Positions 24,696 through 37,344 of a stretch of DNA of 64,000 bases are shown here, in pieces (the stretch's first letter is position 1; every line of letters starts with the position of its first letter). Where the stretch lies: assembly GCA_023653785.1 (NCBI GenBank), contig JAMKCH010002939.1, positions 1 to 64,000 of the forward strand. The letters run 5' to 3'. The notes under the pieces were generated by a model, which had not been told where the DNA came from, made no database searches, and was given only the letters and a program-made list of their open reading frames with translations. The position numbers were made by a program, and so were the translations under genes. Source of the DNA: Ophioderma brevispina (Eukaryota > Echinodermata > Ophiuroidea > Amphilepidida > Ophiodermatidae).

Positions 24696-27132
24696 TAGGG
24701 TGCAAAATTCCCGGGAATTTTCAGAGCGGAAAATTTCCATTGGAAATTTGGGAATTATTGGACAGGATGTATGAAGGAATTTTAGGAAAATTTTCGGGAA
24801 TAATTGGGAATTTTCAAAATACTTTTGAATTGATACAAAAAAAATAAGGCTATTTATTCAGAATCAGGATATACAGCTGAAATGCTTCAGAAGAACATAC
24901 TAGCCAAGTAGCAAAAACAACCATGTTTTAAGACACACTGAAGAAAACCGAAAATGAATAACCAGCAACTCTTTACAAATACACACATGTTTGGGTCAGT
25001 TGGTTTCTAGATTCATCACTGACTGGTCTTGTAGTTTGTATTCGTACCCACCCATAGTGAGAACTTCAAATCAAAACTTTAACTGTACTTAATGGTTTGA
25101 TGAATGCTTTCTGAAACAGGACTAGACCATTTTCGGTGGAAATACAGCCATCCAGCTTAATTTCACATTTTTTGCAATCTAATTTCCACAATTTTTTTTT
25201 TATTAGTCGCCACATCAGCATTACTGTTTATCTGACGAAAATGCAGTTTTCGAGGAACATCGCCATTTTGAAAGTCTAATTGGGATTTCGTGTTTGTACT
25301 ATGGACTTAAAAATGACAATTTACTTTTTTAATTTGCATTATGAAGAAAACATCTGAAGTTTTAAGCTTTAACCTGGCAATGAGCTTTGAAAGTTCAATT
25401 ATATTCCTGAGATAAATGGGGTAGCTACAATTTGCGCACCCACTGCAGCCTGCTTCCCAGTGGAATAAGCAGCCTTGACGGAATAAAGTACAGTTATCCA
25501 TGTACTTAATTCCATCAAGGCTGCTTAATTCAAATGGGAGCAGCTGCAGGGGGTGGGCAATTGTGGCTACCGATATAAAGCTAAAAAGTCATGAAGTCTG
25601 CATGTGAAACGCAAAAAAAGTCCGTTTTCGTATTTAACATAGGACGCTAATTCACAGTTTATACTTCAATGCATGCAGCTAGATCTCTATGTGAAACACG
25701 GAATGTTCACGCACGTAGGCAGATACGACGCACATATATATCTGTATGTGTGAAAAGCGTAAACATCTTGTTTTACGAACAACGTCAAGTATACTCTATT
25801 GAAATTACGTGTAAATGAAACAGAAGACAGTATGTGAAAATCGGGATATGCAGATTTGAGCGTTGATCAAAATTTTAATTAAGGATCGCACTAATTAGGT
25901 ACTTTGCAAGATTGTAATGGGTGCATGTATAGACATATAACATTAGAAGTACCATGCAAAAACTATCTCAAAAAAGTAAAAAATGTCAGATAAGACAGTT
26001 ATGTGATGTGGGCGACAATTGAGCCCTTGTTGGGGTTGATTTTTGTAGATTGATCAACCCAAAAAATGGGCATCGAACCAGGCTAAAAATAAATAAAATG
26101 AAATTTGGATTTCTCCAAAATCTAAAATTCAGTCATGCATGTTGTATTATGTAATCTTTTTGGGTACTAATTAACTGAACATTCCTGTCATTTGCAACTG
26201 TTTGTAAACCATAATCTTGTCAAGTTATTTGCCTTGCAAATTATCAGATAAGTAATGATTAAAGTACTGGATAACAATGCTATTAAAACAATGACAGTAA
26301 ACAGCCTCCTCCAGATCCAAAGAAAAAAGTGGCATTAATATATTTTTTACAAGCAGAATAATTAGAAATGTTTACATTTAAGAAATTTTTGAATATTTCA
26401 TTGTTATTTTAGAATGTAATATATTTGTGATGAATTACCGTTCATAAAAATTGAAAATTAACTTACACTTGAACAAAATGACATTAAATCATTAGGGAAG
26501 TTTGTAATAAAATGGTCAAAATAGTTCTTCTGCCAGGGATTTAGGAAACCACTATTTACGTGAGTTAAATTTCCAGTAGACCTTCATTGTTGTAAACAAG
26601 GGTACACTCTAGAAAAAGTCTATTCAAAATGACTAGACATCTTGCCTTGCGAAATGCCTAATAGGAAACTATCAAAATTGCGTAAGTTTAAATGCAAAAA
26701 TTCAAAGGTCCGTAACACAAGAATGTATTTAAAATATGTTCAGATAGTTCAACTGAAACAAGACCTTAACAAAGATTTTTGTGGTAGTAACTTGTGGATG
26801 TGCATTTAACCTTCGACGATTGTGGCTAGATTTCTGTGAGTGCCCTCCATAACATTTGATAGTGATAAAATCTGAAAAATAATACTACTTGTTAAAACGT
26901 AAAGGCATGCTATTAATTGGCTTTGTCGCATACTGCCATGATTTCAGCACCAAAACAGTACCTACTTTAAGAAGTTTTCCGGGGATGAAATGATTTTTAA
27001 ATTGTTTAAAACTTAAAAAATGCCAAAATTGAAAATTTCGAAAATCCCCATATTCCGGGGCCTTCAAAATTCCCGGAAAGTTTCCGGGAAAGTTTCCAAA
27101 ATTACCGGAAACTTTCCACCTTTGCAACCCTA
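24696..27132. mobile_element. hAT-type transposon, 2.44 kb, 8-bp target-site duplication
   Basis: The ends are inverted: TAGGGTGCAAAATTCC on the left and TTTGCAACCCTA on the right. The flanking AGTGCAGC at 24688-24695 is repeated exactly at 27133-27140. An 8-bp duplication with TAGGGTTGCAAA-like termini is the hAT signature. Subterminal regions on both sides are rich in CCCGGAAA/GGGAATTTTC motifs, which resemble transposase-binding subrepeats. Internally there is a 300-bp hairpin (25316-25632) and no long ORF, so the copy is non-autonomous or badly decayed. Confidence 0.88.
25316..25632. repeat. Imperfect hairpin inside the hAT element
   Basis: The strongest part pairs GCAGCCTTGACGGAATAAAG (25467) with CTTAATTCCATCAAGGCTGC (25504). 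Weaker pairing runs outward through GGTAGCTACAATTTGCGCACCCACTGCAG and its partner, then through a CTGAAGTTTTAAGCTTT block. It may be an older insertion within the hAT copy. Confidence 0.7.
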
Positions 27133-27140
27133 AGTGCAGC

Positions 27141-29240
27141 TCTGTCGGAGGCCGACCGAACCTCTGATTGTGCCTGTTTCTTGCGCCTTGTAAATCCACA
27201 CAGCGAGAAACTGAAGTCTCACCAATATCCAAGACGCACACAACCAAGCTCATCTCATAGTAAATGCTCCACAAGAATTGATGACCACATTGTACAATTT
27301 ATTACCATACACGGACGGTCTTTTCTACTATAAACCATTCTGCGCTAACCAAACCTCTGTATAGATCTGTCTTGTCGCAGGAGTATATAAGAAGGACAAC
27401 AACATGACCCACTTATTTACAATGCTCTGGATGATCAGAAGGCCGGTTCTTCCCGGTTTCCATGCAGTAATAAGGGCGAGATGTCACGGGGAAGAGTTCA
27501 ATGGCAAGAGAGTAGATACTTTTGAAAGGGCTTGAAAGAATTTGGCTGAGAGGATGACAAGGTATTAGACTAGTCTATGCCCGTTCACAGCTTGGTCGTG
27601 GCAGAAACAACATCGAAGCAATCCCTATTTAGACTGCCATTCAATAGCAATTGTGTGTCAGTGGTATTTACCTCGTAAGGAATTAACAATGTAGCAGAGG
27701 TACAATGCGTTATGTCTGTTTTGGATGCCTCGGCGAGACTTCTATTTCTTGATGGGAGATGTGGTGGGTCGCGCCAAGGTAACAACAATGCAAGGGAACG
27801 AGCACAATCGTATGGTCGCCCCCTACCAAGGAGCAGCACTTTACTATCATCCGATACCACTACGCGACGATTACGGGGCCACAATTACTACGGATGCGGA
27901 TTTAGTTAAAATAAATTCAAAGCCAGTGAGGACATATTTGCCTATGCCTACCAGAGCAATAATTCATTGGAGATCAGTGTGATGGCCAAGTCTTGATGTG
28001 CCAACGATTAGTGCAAATGTATAATGGAAGTGAAACTGTTACAGAACCTTACTGGATGCTCCATCGAAATTCGATGAATTCAAGAAATTGGGGACCTAAC
28101 CGAGGTCCCCCTCTGGGCAGATGAGGATGACAATCATGATATAGAACCTTAACATGTGGTAGACAAAGGATAAGCACAAAGTGGGTTGATGGTGAGCTTG
28201 CTCTTTGGATAAATCTATATTTGTGGGGCTCATACCAATTAAACGACTCCAAGTGCACTTTTAATGAATTTTAAGCTCACTGTGCTGTTTCGCGGGCACA
28301 TCTACCTATTGGTCTATTTATAGACTCTTTGCACAGTGAATTAGAATAGCTGAGATTGGTTTTGGATAACTAATATTTGTGGGAATCATAGCAATTATCT
28401 ACATGAAATCACAGTGCAGTGTTAAAGATCTCATACTCCCGTCTAGCTCTAATACAACACCATGGACACATTCAGGAAGCTTTAAATGTACTCATACAAA
28501 AATAGAATGATCTACAGTTTACAGTGTGTGGATAAATGGGTTGTTTTCTATGTACTTGTGGCCCGTGGTTTTTGTTATTTGTTTAGTACTCGTTTACCAA
28601 GGGTGGCACCCAGTGAATTTCCTCCGGGGCGTTTTTAAAACACAAAAGCTCTCGTAAAATGCTTCCAGGTAATTGTTTTCTTATGCTTTTTGTTGTTATT
28701 TTTAGCGATTTTTTGGGTAAAGTTTAGTCCTACCACCGGGGGTAGGGTTTGATGTCAAAGTCAATGAGTGGGGGGTTGCCACCCATGGATAATTTATGGT
28801 ACACGTTATGTACAATATTCCGATTAGTAAGATCTACAAATCTTAGGTTCATGTAAACAACAGTCAATGGCCCCCTTTAAAGCTGAAAACCGCACAGAAA
28901 TTCAATATTCCTACCTTTTACAGTGCAAATGGTTGTTGCCTATTTTTGTCACAATGCCTAAGCATGGAGTGCCAAACCACCCCTTGGAAAAACCGTGTTA
29001 CAAAAAAATTCTTGGTAAGATAGGGGAACAAGTTTAAATGATGTTTAGTCATTGTTATATGTAGAATGTATTTGTTTTCATCGCCACTAGCCCGATCAGG
29101 AGACTAGCATTACAGATCTAGCAGAAATGTCCTAGAAATATTGCAGAAATTACATACAAAAAATAACTTTTAAATGTTATAATGAGTGTCATTTTGAAAT
29201 ACAAATGATAAAAGATGGATTGAAAGAATCACTTTTTACT
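27141..29240. other. No gene seen
   Basis: Overlapping short frames on both strands near 27585-27985 are unrecognisable. A short hairpin GGGGACC..GGTCCCC lies near 28092-28110. Confidence 0.45.
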
Positions 29241-29249
29241 CTTTATCTT

Positions 29250-29670
29250 ATATAATCTTGACTAGTTTAAATGGAGAACTGTGCCACCATAATAAAATTT
29301 GTATTCAAAACTCACCACTGAAACATTACTGTGAAATGTACAATAAACCTGGTATTGGCAGCCATTTTGAAAACAAATGGTGCCAGGCCTTAATGTTCTC
29401 TTTAATCATAGCTTTATCCTGTCCAGAGAACTGTGTATTGGCACCAAAACTAGCGTCCGAGCACATTCACAACTCGATTTTGATTCTTTGAAAATATACA
29501 AAATGGCAGCCATTTTGAAAACCAAGATGGCCCGCCATCTTACACCCATGGGGAAAATTCTTCCATCAAAACTGTTGTTTGTCTTCTGGGATCTGCTTAA
29601 GGTATCTAAATAGGTGTGTGTGATGTCTTTCATCATTGAAATCCCACGGGATTCCATAGTCCCGGGAATC
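29250..29670 (-). repeat. Dispersed repeat D, copy 2
   Basis: On the minus strand it has TGGGATTTCAATGATGAAAG, TACCTTAAGCAGATCCCAG, TTTTGATGGAAGAATTTTCC and AAAATGGCTGCCATTTTG, collinear with 21560-22085. Short ORFs here are repeat translations. Confidence 0.8.
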
Positions 29671-30339
29671 TGGTCACTGTCCTTTCCTAGATAGTTCTTA
29701 TTCAGGCCCTTGCGTTCAGGCACTTATTCCCGGGCCTTATGTATTCACAGCGCTAATCAAACGTGCACTGGAATGAATACCTATGATCCACGTACGACAA
29801 TCACGCCATGAAGTTCCCGTGCCCTTTAAAAAGGTTGTTTTAATGGATAAGGCCTATAGCGGGCGTCATATTTTTTGACATGAAAGGGGTATCATAAAAA
29901 TTATGCCATTGCTATGGGGTCACAAAATCATTAGTCTGTGTTACAGACCTTTGTAAATGTATACTCTATATGAAAGATATAAACTACCAGGTTCATCAGC
30001 TTTTGCGGGACCACCCCCCACCCCCCCCCACCCCACCCATCCCACGATCTTTTAAAAAGCGTCTTTAACAAAGACTACAAAATCATCAAGCATACATTAA
30101 AACACAACTCTCAAAAATCACTGAAAGTAGAGATCCATTTTGGCCAAAAAAGTAACTTATAATAGTTAAAAAATAGTGAAGGAACTGAGAGCTCTCTGAA
30201 CTTAGGCACTCAAACATGCTAAACCCTGTGATCTTATGGGCCCGCCCCTGTATCCCCACCAGGGGTATAGAAAGTGGGCCCCTGGAGCCCACGTGATTGC
30301 TCAAAACCCCCCCCCCCCGCTACGCAATCTGGGGCGCCA

Positions 30340-31500
30340 CTATCTTGCTCCGTGCGCGACCACACCAATAGCTACGCATACAAAATTGTTGAGGTAGATC
30401 GTTATGTACAAAATTGAAAAGAATCGGAGCCAGTACTGACCCTTGTGGGACTCCGGTCTCAGGAGACGCATCGATGCTATGCATCATTAGCTTTGTTCTT
30501 AAGAACAAGCTAAGGTTTGCAAGCATGGTACATATGAATTGTACAATTAAGGTGACGATCCGGGATGGTTCTGAGAAGCTGAGTGTCGGACTGGTGGCCA
30601 CACGGGGTCATATGCTGCAGTAGGTTCTACCAAGAGGACGCCTGCCTTACGACGATTTTCAATGCTCTCTTCAATATCATTTGTAAGTTTTACAATCGGG
30701 TGGACCGGTGTTCTGGCACCGGCGATATCCTGCTTTTCGTCAAGTCAGCTGGGATGACAACTGGCTCCAGCAGGGACAGGATATCAGCCTTCTCAATTGA
30801 GGTTTGCAGGAAACACACAGTATATGGAAGGGGGTAGTTCTGGGGTTGTCAAAAAGGCTTGTTTAGGATGGGAGTGCAATGATGGTAGCCCTCCTCAGAT
30901 CTTGGGTAATGGATGCGTGGGTAAGGCAAATAGTAGAACTCATGGAGCCATTCCAGACATCGTAGGACGCAGTTGCATCAGGAACTCCGCCTGTATATTA
31001 TCAGGACCCTGGGCCTTTTCACTCTTTAGTTGGCTGATAGCAGAGGTAAGCCATTAGTGGAAGGGAAGGGTGTTAATGTTGAAAGTTTGGTTCAATCTCT
31101 TTCTTAGACTTTTTTTAACAGAGCGAGCGTGATCCCTATCAATATCTTTGAAACCACCATTTGCGAGGAGGTGTTCAGCGATTTAGTTGGCAGGACCAGG
31201 ACCAATTCGATGGGTGGAAAATCTGCCGGTGAGGCGGTGTGTAGCCGTCCAGCCTTACTGCTGAATGAGTGAAATCAAATCCCTGGAACGACCGTCTCCT
31301 CCCATCGCTCACGATGTTTCCTGTCAAGCAGTGTTCAGATTCACATTTGTCAAGAAGTCATGCGATTTCTTCTCCAAGAGACAAGCAAACTGAACAGTTC
31401 CATCTAAAAATTTGCGGCTATACTCAGGCTGCACACACCAAGAGCGTTGCCCATGGATTGCCACCTTGTCACAAATACAGTCTTCAATGGAAACAATATT
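30340..31500 (-). pseudogene. Decayed LINE reverse transcriptase (linker plus RT fingers and palm), truncated
   Basis: Reading the minus strand downward, several frames carry non-LTR retrotransposon RT landmarks. A linker-like stretch near 31300 (HRERWEETV) is followed by IAEHLLANGGFKD near 31150, KAQGPDNIQAEFL near 31000, and a degraded RRATIIAL block near 30880. RT motif A context AGVLLVEPTAAYDPVW lies near 30620, then LLRTIPDRHL, and finally TGVPQGSVLAPILFN near 30440. The last is RT block B' on an open stretch of about 90 codons. Frameshifts and stops separate these blocks, and the copy ends before the YADD catalytic motif where a poly-C-containing repeat begins. The family is jockey/CR1-like by these motifs, but the clade is not resolvable by eye. 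Confidence 0.85.
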
Positions 31501-31515
31501 GCAACCCCACCTTCA

Positions 31516-32915
31516 GATTCCTATGGCACGTATATTGCACAAGAGAAACAGATAAAAACCTGGTTTTATCGTCAATAAGCTGGTTTTTCACTGATAAAAC
31601 ATGGTTTTCCACCACCGAAAAAACCAGGTTTTTTCGAATGCGATTGTCATAGTTTTTGAAAACACCCGTTTCTCGGTCGCGGAACAAAACCCTGGTTTTC
31701 AAAAACTGTGAAATCGAATTCGAAAAACCTGGTTTTTATTTTTGAAAAACCAGGGTTTCAGTGAAAACCAAGTTTATCGGCGGAAAACGGAAAAACGGTT
31801 GTCTCGGTCGATTAAACCTGGTTTTCAAAAAACTGTGACAATCGAAAAATTAGATAAAACTGGTATTTCAATTGAAAAACCAGGTTTTCAAAAACTATGA
31901 CAATCGATTTGAAAAAAAACCAAGGGATCGTTGAAAAACCAGGTTTCTCCGGTCGAATAAACCTGGTTTTTCGAAAACTATGGGACATCGAACTTCGAAA
32001 ACCTGGTTTTTCGATTGAAAAACCAGGTTTAGCAAAAAATATGACAATCGATTCTCCTTGAAAAACCGGAATTTCCTAACCATAGTAACTTGGTGTTTAT
32101 GGCACACTACAAGAGCTCATGAGCTAGCAGTGCGTGCGATAGATAGACTAACATGTCAACATTAATTCAGCTTGTTGTTTTATTCATATATCAATTAAAT
32201 CAATTAAAGAAGAGATATGTCGTTAAATAAAGAATAAATAGTATAATTCATACATTGATATATTTGATTTAGTGACTTGTGGAAGAGTGCTATTGATATC
32301 GCTATAAGTGCTATAAAGAGCTCAGCATTCCAATATTGTGACGTTCAAAATGCACTATATTATGTAGCCTAGGTTGGCTTTCTTCGCACCGAGGACATAG
32401 TTGATGCGTAATATACAAGAACTTAACGGATTAATGGAATTCGATTGTCATAGTTTTTTGATAAACCTGGTTTTTCGATCGAGAAACCTGGTTTTTCAAA
32501 AACTATGACAATCGAATTCGAAAAACCTGGTTTTTCGATTGAAAAAACAGGTTTATCAAATAAAACTATGACAATCGAATTAAAAAAACAAGTTTATCGG
32601 CGAAAAACCAGGTTTTTCGCTCGATAAACTTGGTTTATCAAAAAAAAAACATGACAATCAAATTCGAAAAACCTAGTTTTTCGATTGAAAACCAAGTTTC
32701 TCGGTCGATAAACCTGGTTTTTCGAAAACTATGACCATCGAATTCCAAAACCTGGTTTTTCAATTGAAAAAACAGGTTTATCAAAAAACCTCTACAATCA
32801 AATTGAAAACCTGGTTTTTCGATTGAAAAACCAGGTTTTTCGATCGAAAAAACAGTTGTATCGACGAAAAACCAGGTTTATCGGTTCTATTGTGCAATAT
32901 ACTTGCCATAGATTC
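31516..32915. mobile_element. Foldback element with AAACCTGGTTT palindromic subrepeats
   Basis: The outer ends are inverted copies: TATGGCACGTATATTGCAC at 31521 and its near-complement ending at about 32910. Inside each end is an array (about 31550-32070 and 32440-32885) of short palindromes. The theme is AAACCTGGTTTTTCGATTG followed by its complement, punctuated by ACTATGACAATCGAATTCG. The two arms also match each other in inverted order over the first 100 or so bases. A non-repetitive loop of about 370 bp (32070-32440) has no ORF. Long TIRs built of subrepeats around a unique loop match Drosophila FB/Galileo and sea urchin TU foldback elements. No transposase is visible. Confidence 0.82.
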
Positions 32916-33600
32916 CACCTTAGAATGGGCAACGACCCAAATTGTAAATGTCCACGTCATTAATGTCTACAAGCCACCTAGTACTCCGGACTTCAAGCAG
33001 ATTCTCTACCTACTTATGTTGCACCTTGCATCTACGCTGGAGACTTCAACAGTCATAGCATTACCTGGGGTTACAGGAATACCAACCCCTGACGGATCCA
33101 CCCCGGAGGACTGGGCTTCCAAATCTGGCGTACAACTCTTGTACAACCCCAAGCAACCAGACAGTTTCTACTCTGGAAGGTGGAACACAACCTCAAATCC
33201 TGACCTTCCATTTGTAAATATGGATGCCATTTCTGTTCACCGTACTGTTCTCGACCGCTTTCCGAAGTCTCAACATAGACCATCATTGATCGCTCAGGAC
33301 AGCCTTGCTAAGTCTGTACCAATAAAGCCAGCGAAAAGATGGAACTTCCGAAAGGCAGACTGGGACCGGTTTAAGAATCTGGTGGATTCAGAAGTGCCCA
33401 ACCTTCTGACACCCACCTCCTCCAACCTGGACAATTCTTACACAGATAGCAAAGAAAACCATCCCACGTGGTTGTCGTCGCAGTTATCCCATCCTGGGAT
33501 GAGGAATGCGATGCTCTTTACAATGAATTCTTGTTTGAATTCTGAACCCAGGGAAGATGCGACACCCAAGGCTTCAGATCCGACTAGCTACGCCCTTGCA
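32905..33600 (+). pseudogene. LINE apurinic-type endonuclease domain fragment
   Basis: The plus strand encodes the C-terminal part of a non-LTR element endonuclease: VHVINVYKPPS near 32950, then in a neighbouring frame the catalytic GDFNSHSITWGYRN near 33040, then back to DGSTPEDWASKSG, YNPKQPDSF and a PDLPFVN segment. A linker-like stretch follows (RPAKRWNFRKADWDRF-type sequence near 33330, WDEECDALYNEFL in another frame near 33500). At least two frameshifts and loss of the N-terminal half of the domain make it non-functional. The long open frame at 32890-33714 is partly chance, because the GDFN motif lies outside it. It may be the 5' half of the element whose RT half lies inverted at 30340-31500. 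Confidence 0.85.
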
Positions 33601-34138
33601 GTCCCGAGGTGGGGTGGGGTGGTAACTGGGTATTCTGTTCGGGTAACCAATTCTGTTCAGTCTCATCACATTTTACTTTCAGTCTCAGATATAAAATTAG
33701 CAGGAATCTGTTAGAACGAGGAATTGATAACATGCCCAAAACAGAATAAATAGTTCATAAAATAGCTCAAATGGAGTGTAAAATCCCAGGCTAAAATTTC
33801 AATGGTAATTTTGCTTGGCCCTGGGTCTCATAGCGTGTCCATTTGAATAGGTCTGGTAGCTTCTGGTCTCGATCGTATCCATTTGAACAGATCTGGTAGA
33901 TAGGGTACCATCTCATTCGTTTCTGGTCTCACCACCGGAACCCTTGGAGGTTTTTGCTATTTGTCTGATTTATGAATACGCTTGACACACCCAAAAAAAT
34001 TAAATCCGTCCATGGTTTCATTATCATAATTAGGTTTGGTCCCTAGGACCACCCCCCATGCACCAACGGGAGTGTAAAAATTCGAGGTATTTTAAATTAA
34101 AGTAACGAAATCTCGGAATTTATTTGCTTTTAAGCCAA

Positions 34139-34391
34139 AGATCATGCAGGTGTTATTTACTAGACAACGATTGTGCAAGAAATGAACGGAATTCCCCAAG
34201 ATGCTAAATTTAGAAAGTGAGTCAAGATTGAGAAAAGATTTCTCAAGTACTTTGTTTATGATGGAAATCAGAAAATGGAATTCCTCTAGTGCTATAAAGA
34301 GATCATGCAGGTGTTATTTACTAGATAAAGTTTGAGCAAGAAATGAACGGAATTCCCCAAGATGCTAAATTTAGAAATTGAGTCAAGATGT
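34139..34391 (+). repeat. Tandem duplication, 161-bp period
   Basis: AGATCATGCAGGTGTTATTT, AATGAACGGAATTCCCCAAG and GCTAAATTTAGAAA appear at 34139 and again at 34300. The second unit is shortened at about 34391. Confidence 0.85.
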
Positions 34392-35192
34392 TTATGCTTT
34401 CAGATCAAAACAGATTGCAAAATTAGGTATTTTCCCACGATGTCATTAATGTAAGATGATACAATGCAGCTGATGATGTCATTTATATGAATTCCAGTTT
34501 GCCAGTGCTACGTTATGTTTATGTATGATAATGTTGTACTACCTATTTTTGGGTATTGGGAAATACTAGTTGTGTATATTAGGGGAACTTGGCCAGAGTT
34601 ATATTGGCCAGCCAGTAACAAGTAGCTAGAAGTTATAGCAAGTTTTGATCTCCAATAATGGTAGATCGGTGTAGTACTTAGAGCCAGGAGTTATTATTTT
34701 GAATACCACAGGAGCTTGAAAGCTGAACTGTCTGCTGTCATCTTTGAGGCAAAATTAGCGTCAGTTCTGGAATAAAAAAGGATTCCAGTTTGTGGTCCTA
34801 AAGGTGGACATTTCCGACGCAGACTTTTGGTGATATATAACTCTTGGATTATAATTGCTGCAAAATATTGTGTCGTCGAGGGACAACCCCGTCGTCTTGA
34901 ACTGCTGGACAACACTCTCTTCAGGATAGGACTAAGAAGATTCTTTACTGTAAGGACATATCGTTGAACTATAACGCATCTTTTAACTCTGGACATTAGA
35001 GGACATTAATAAATAAGTCTATTATGTAAAATCATTCAGTGTAATGTTTTTGAATTGTAACTGTGTTTTGACATACCAAATTCTTGAACCAATCTGATTA
35101 TAATCGTAGAATTTAGATCATTTGCGCACAAGGCTCATGTATTTGTGTTTGAAGGGTATTTCCGACCTTTGAAGTCAACGCAACGTCGTAAC

Positions 35193-35765
35193 AGGATAAA
35201 ACAAAAACATGTTTGTTTCCCATAGGTCGCGGGAAAACTCGCCATGATTTGATACGTGGAGCGTAAAACTGGACATTATTTATGTCAAACTCACCATATA
35301 GAGAGCACAACTCGATGTATAGAGGGCAAACTGGACATATAGCGCTGTAAACTCGACATATAACGCTGCACACTCGACATATGGCGAGGAAAACTCGATA
35401 CACAGCGCGTGAAACTCGACATGCGCGGAAAACTCGCCATGATTTGATACGTGGAGCGTAAAACTGGACATTATTTATGTCAAACTCACCATATAGAGAG
35501 CACAACTCGATGTATAGAGGGCAAACTGGACAGATAGCGCTGTAAAATCGACATATAACGCTGCACACTCGACATATGGCGAGGAAAACTCGATACACAG
35601 CGCGTGAAACTCGACATGCGCGGGAAAACTCGCCATGATTTGATACGTGGAGCGTGCCATACATCCCCGCCCGTGGTTCACTCAGTCGAACTAAAGATTT
35701 GAGTATGGCTAGATATTGAAATAGCCGCGCGACCTATGGAAACAAACATGTTTTTGTTTTATCCT
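35193..35765. mobile_element. TIR element filled with a 196-bp tandem repeat
   Basis: The ends are AGGATAAAACAAAAACATGT continuing to CATAGGTCGCG, an inverted pair of about 39 bp with one indel. Between them a 196-bp unit is present twice (35228-35424, 35425-35619) plus a 36-bp partial copy. Each unit contains shorter AACTCGACATAT-like repeats. The 183-codon open frame here is a translation of this array, not a gene. Target duplication is not obvious. Confidence 0.87.
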
Positions 35766-36341
35766 ATTCAATACAATCCTATCATCTGTATAACAAAACA
35801 AGTTATATATAACAGATGGTAAATTTATGGAAAAACACAATCAATTGACGTTCACATAAATCGTGCATATCCGGGTACTGAAACTCCATAGGTAGAACCT
35901 GACCTGGAAAAAAATGAAAAGTAATTAATTTTATACTTCTTTGCATGATGTGAAAAATATTAGAGAAGAATATTAAGAATAAATTCAATTGGGTGGAGGA
36001 ATAGGTTGAAACATAAGGCAAGGCTTATATCACGTAGGCTTACATTTCTGGGGGGTGAGGGTATATCCCTTAAATCCCTAACTGCCATTTTTGCCACTTT
36101 TCAAAAATCACGGAGCGGACCGCTGTCTTGTGTTTACGTAGAAAGTGCTGCAATAATCTAATACCGCTCCATGATGCGCATTTTGTTCTAATTTGAATTA
36201 CAGTTAACGATGTTAGGTGGCAAAAGTTTTAGCGTGCATGTACTATAACAGATTTTGTCAGCAAAACCTGTTTCATTTATAAATTTTATAAAACACCATC
36301 CCCATGTCAAAAAACAAATTGACGCCAATGCTATAGTAGGT

Positions 36342-36754
36342 TTCAAAAGACACTACCAGTGATTTGCTGAATCAGAAAATCGGGGAAAATCATCAAAAAT
36401 CATTATTTGCATTTCCTCTAACAAGTAGGTATCCCAACATATCCAAGTGCCAAGACTGGAAGCAACATAATAAGGACAAAATAATACATTTAAGGTATTA
36501 CTACGGACACCATAGAATTGTATAAGATTGGTTTTTATATAACTCTATGACGGACGCTTATAGTACAACACGTAATTGAATGAGATTGATATCTTTGCGC
36601 ACGGTTTTATTCCTTTTCTGTTAAGTTTGCAGTTGCAAAAAAAAAAAATAACTTATGAGAATTCTACAGACTTATTCTTCAATTATAAGCTATCTATTTC
36701 TGCAAATTTTAAATATTTTAATCATTCGGGTGAATCACTGATAGTGTGTCTTAA
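36342..36754. mobile_element. TTAA MITE, family 1, copy b
   Basis: Left end AAAGACACTACCAGTGATTTGC, one TIR base changed and the left TTAA mutated to TCAA. Right end AATCACTGATAGTGTGTCTTAA. The shared interior includes the CAACATATCC..CAAG block, CAACACGTAATTGAATG and CTTATGAGAATTCTACAGAC. Confidence 0.88.
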
Positions 36755-37231
36755 GTGAGAGTTCTTGCATGTTTCCAGTGGTGATATTGATATGAGGGTT
36801 CAATCCCTGACCTGTGGCCAAGAGTTGTCTTGCCTTGGCACAATTAATGAACACTGGTGAAGTCGGTATGTAATGATAAAAAGACTTATGCCATGCCATG
36901 GTTAGCCGGGATGTCAACGAACTCATAATCCGCTTTGCGCATTTGGATGGCCAAATAAAAACCAGTTGTGTTTGGTGCATTCATCATTTCATATTATTCA
37001 GTACTCGCATATCAAAATACAGAAAATGACGAGATATAAAATAATCATTATACATACAAAATTGATCAATTGCACAAATAACCAGAATAAAAGCGGAATT
37101 TGGGGGATATGGAGTAAACACTAAAAGAGTAGCAAGGATAGCCCAAAAGCCTCAAATATAGTGAAGCTTATTTCCATTGGGGTCCTTTAAGAAAATGAGG
37201 GATGGGGGAACCAAGCAGATCGGGCAACAGA

Positions 37232-37235
37232 TCAA

Positions 37236-37302
<67 letters not shown>

Positions 37303-37344
37303 AGAAATAAATAAATAAAAAATAAATAAATAAATAAATAAATA
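37232..37344. repeat. (AAAT)n microsatellite
   Basis: About 28 AAAT units with two imperfect units near 37304 and 37319. It abuts the left terminus of the element at 37345, so the element may have inserted at its TA-rich end. Confidence 0.95.

Noticed and set aside
28090..28112. Rho-independent terminator-like hairpin
   Set aside because: Short stem without a T tract, in a eukaryotic intergenic region.
31550..32890. CRISPR-like array
   Set aside because: The repeats are palindromic, unevenly spaced and lack unique spacers; the context is eukaryotic and the ends are inverted repeats.
32890..33714. A 274-codon host gene
   Set aside because: It encodes part of a LINE endonuclease, and the catalytic motif lies in another frame, so it is a frameshifted retroelement remnant.
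35113..35664. 183-codon open frame on the minus strand
   Set aside because: It translates the 196-bp tandem repeat; the protein repeats the same block twice and related frames are also open.
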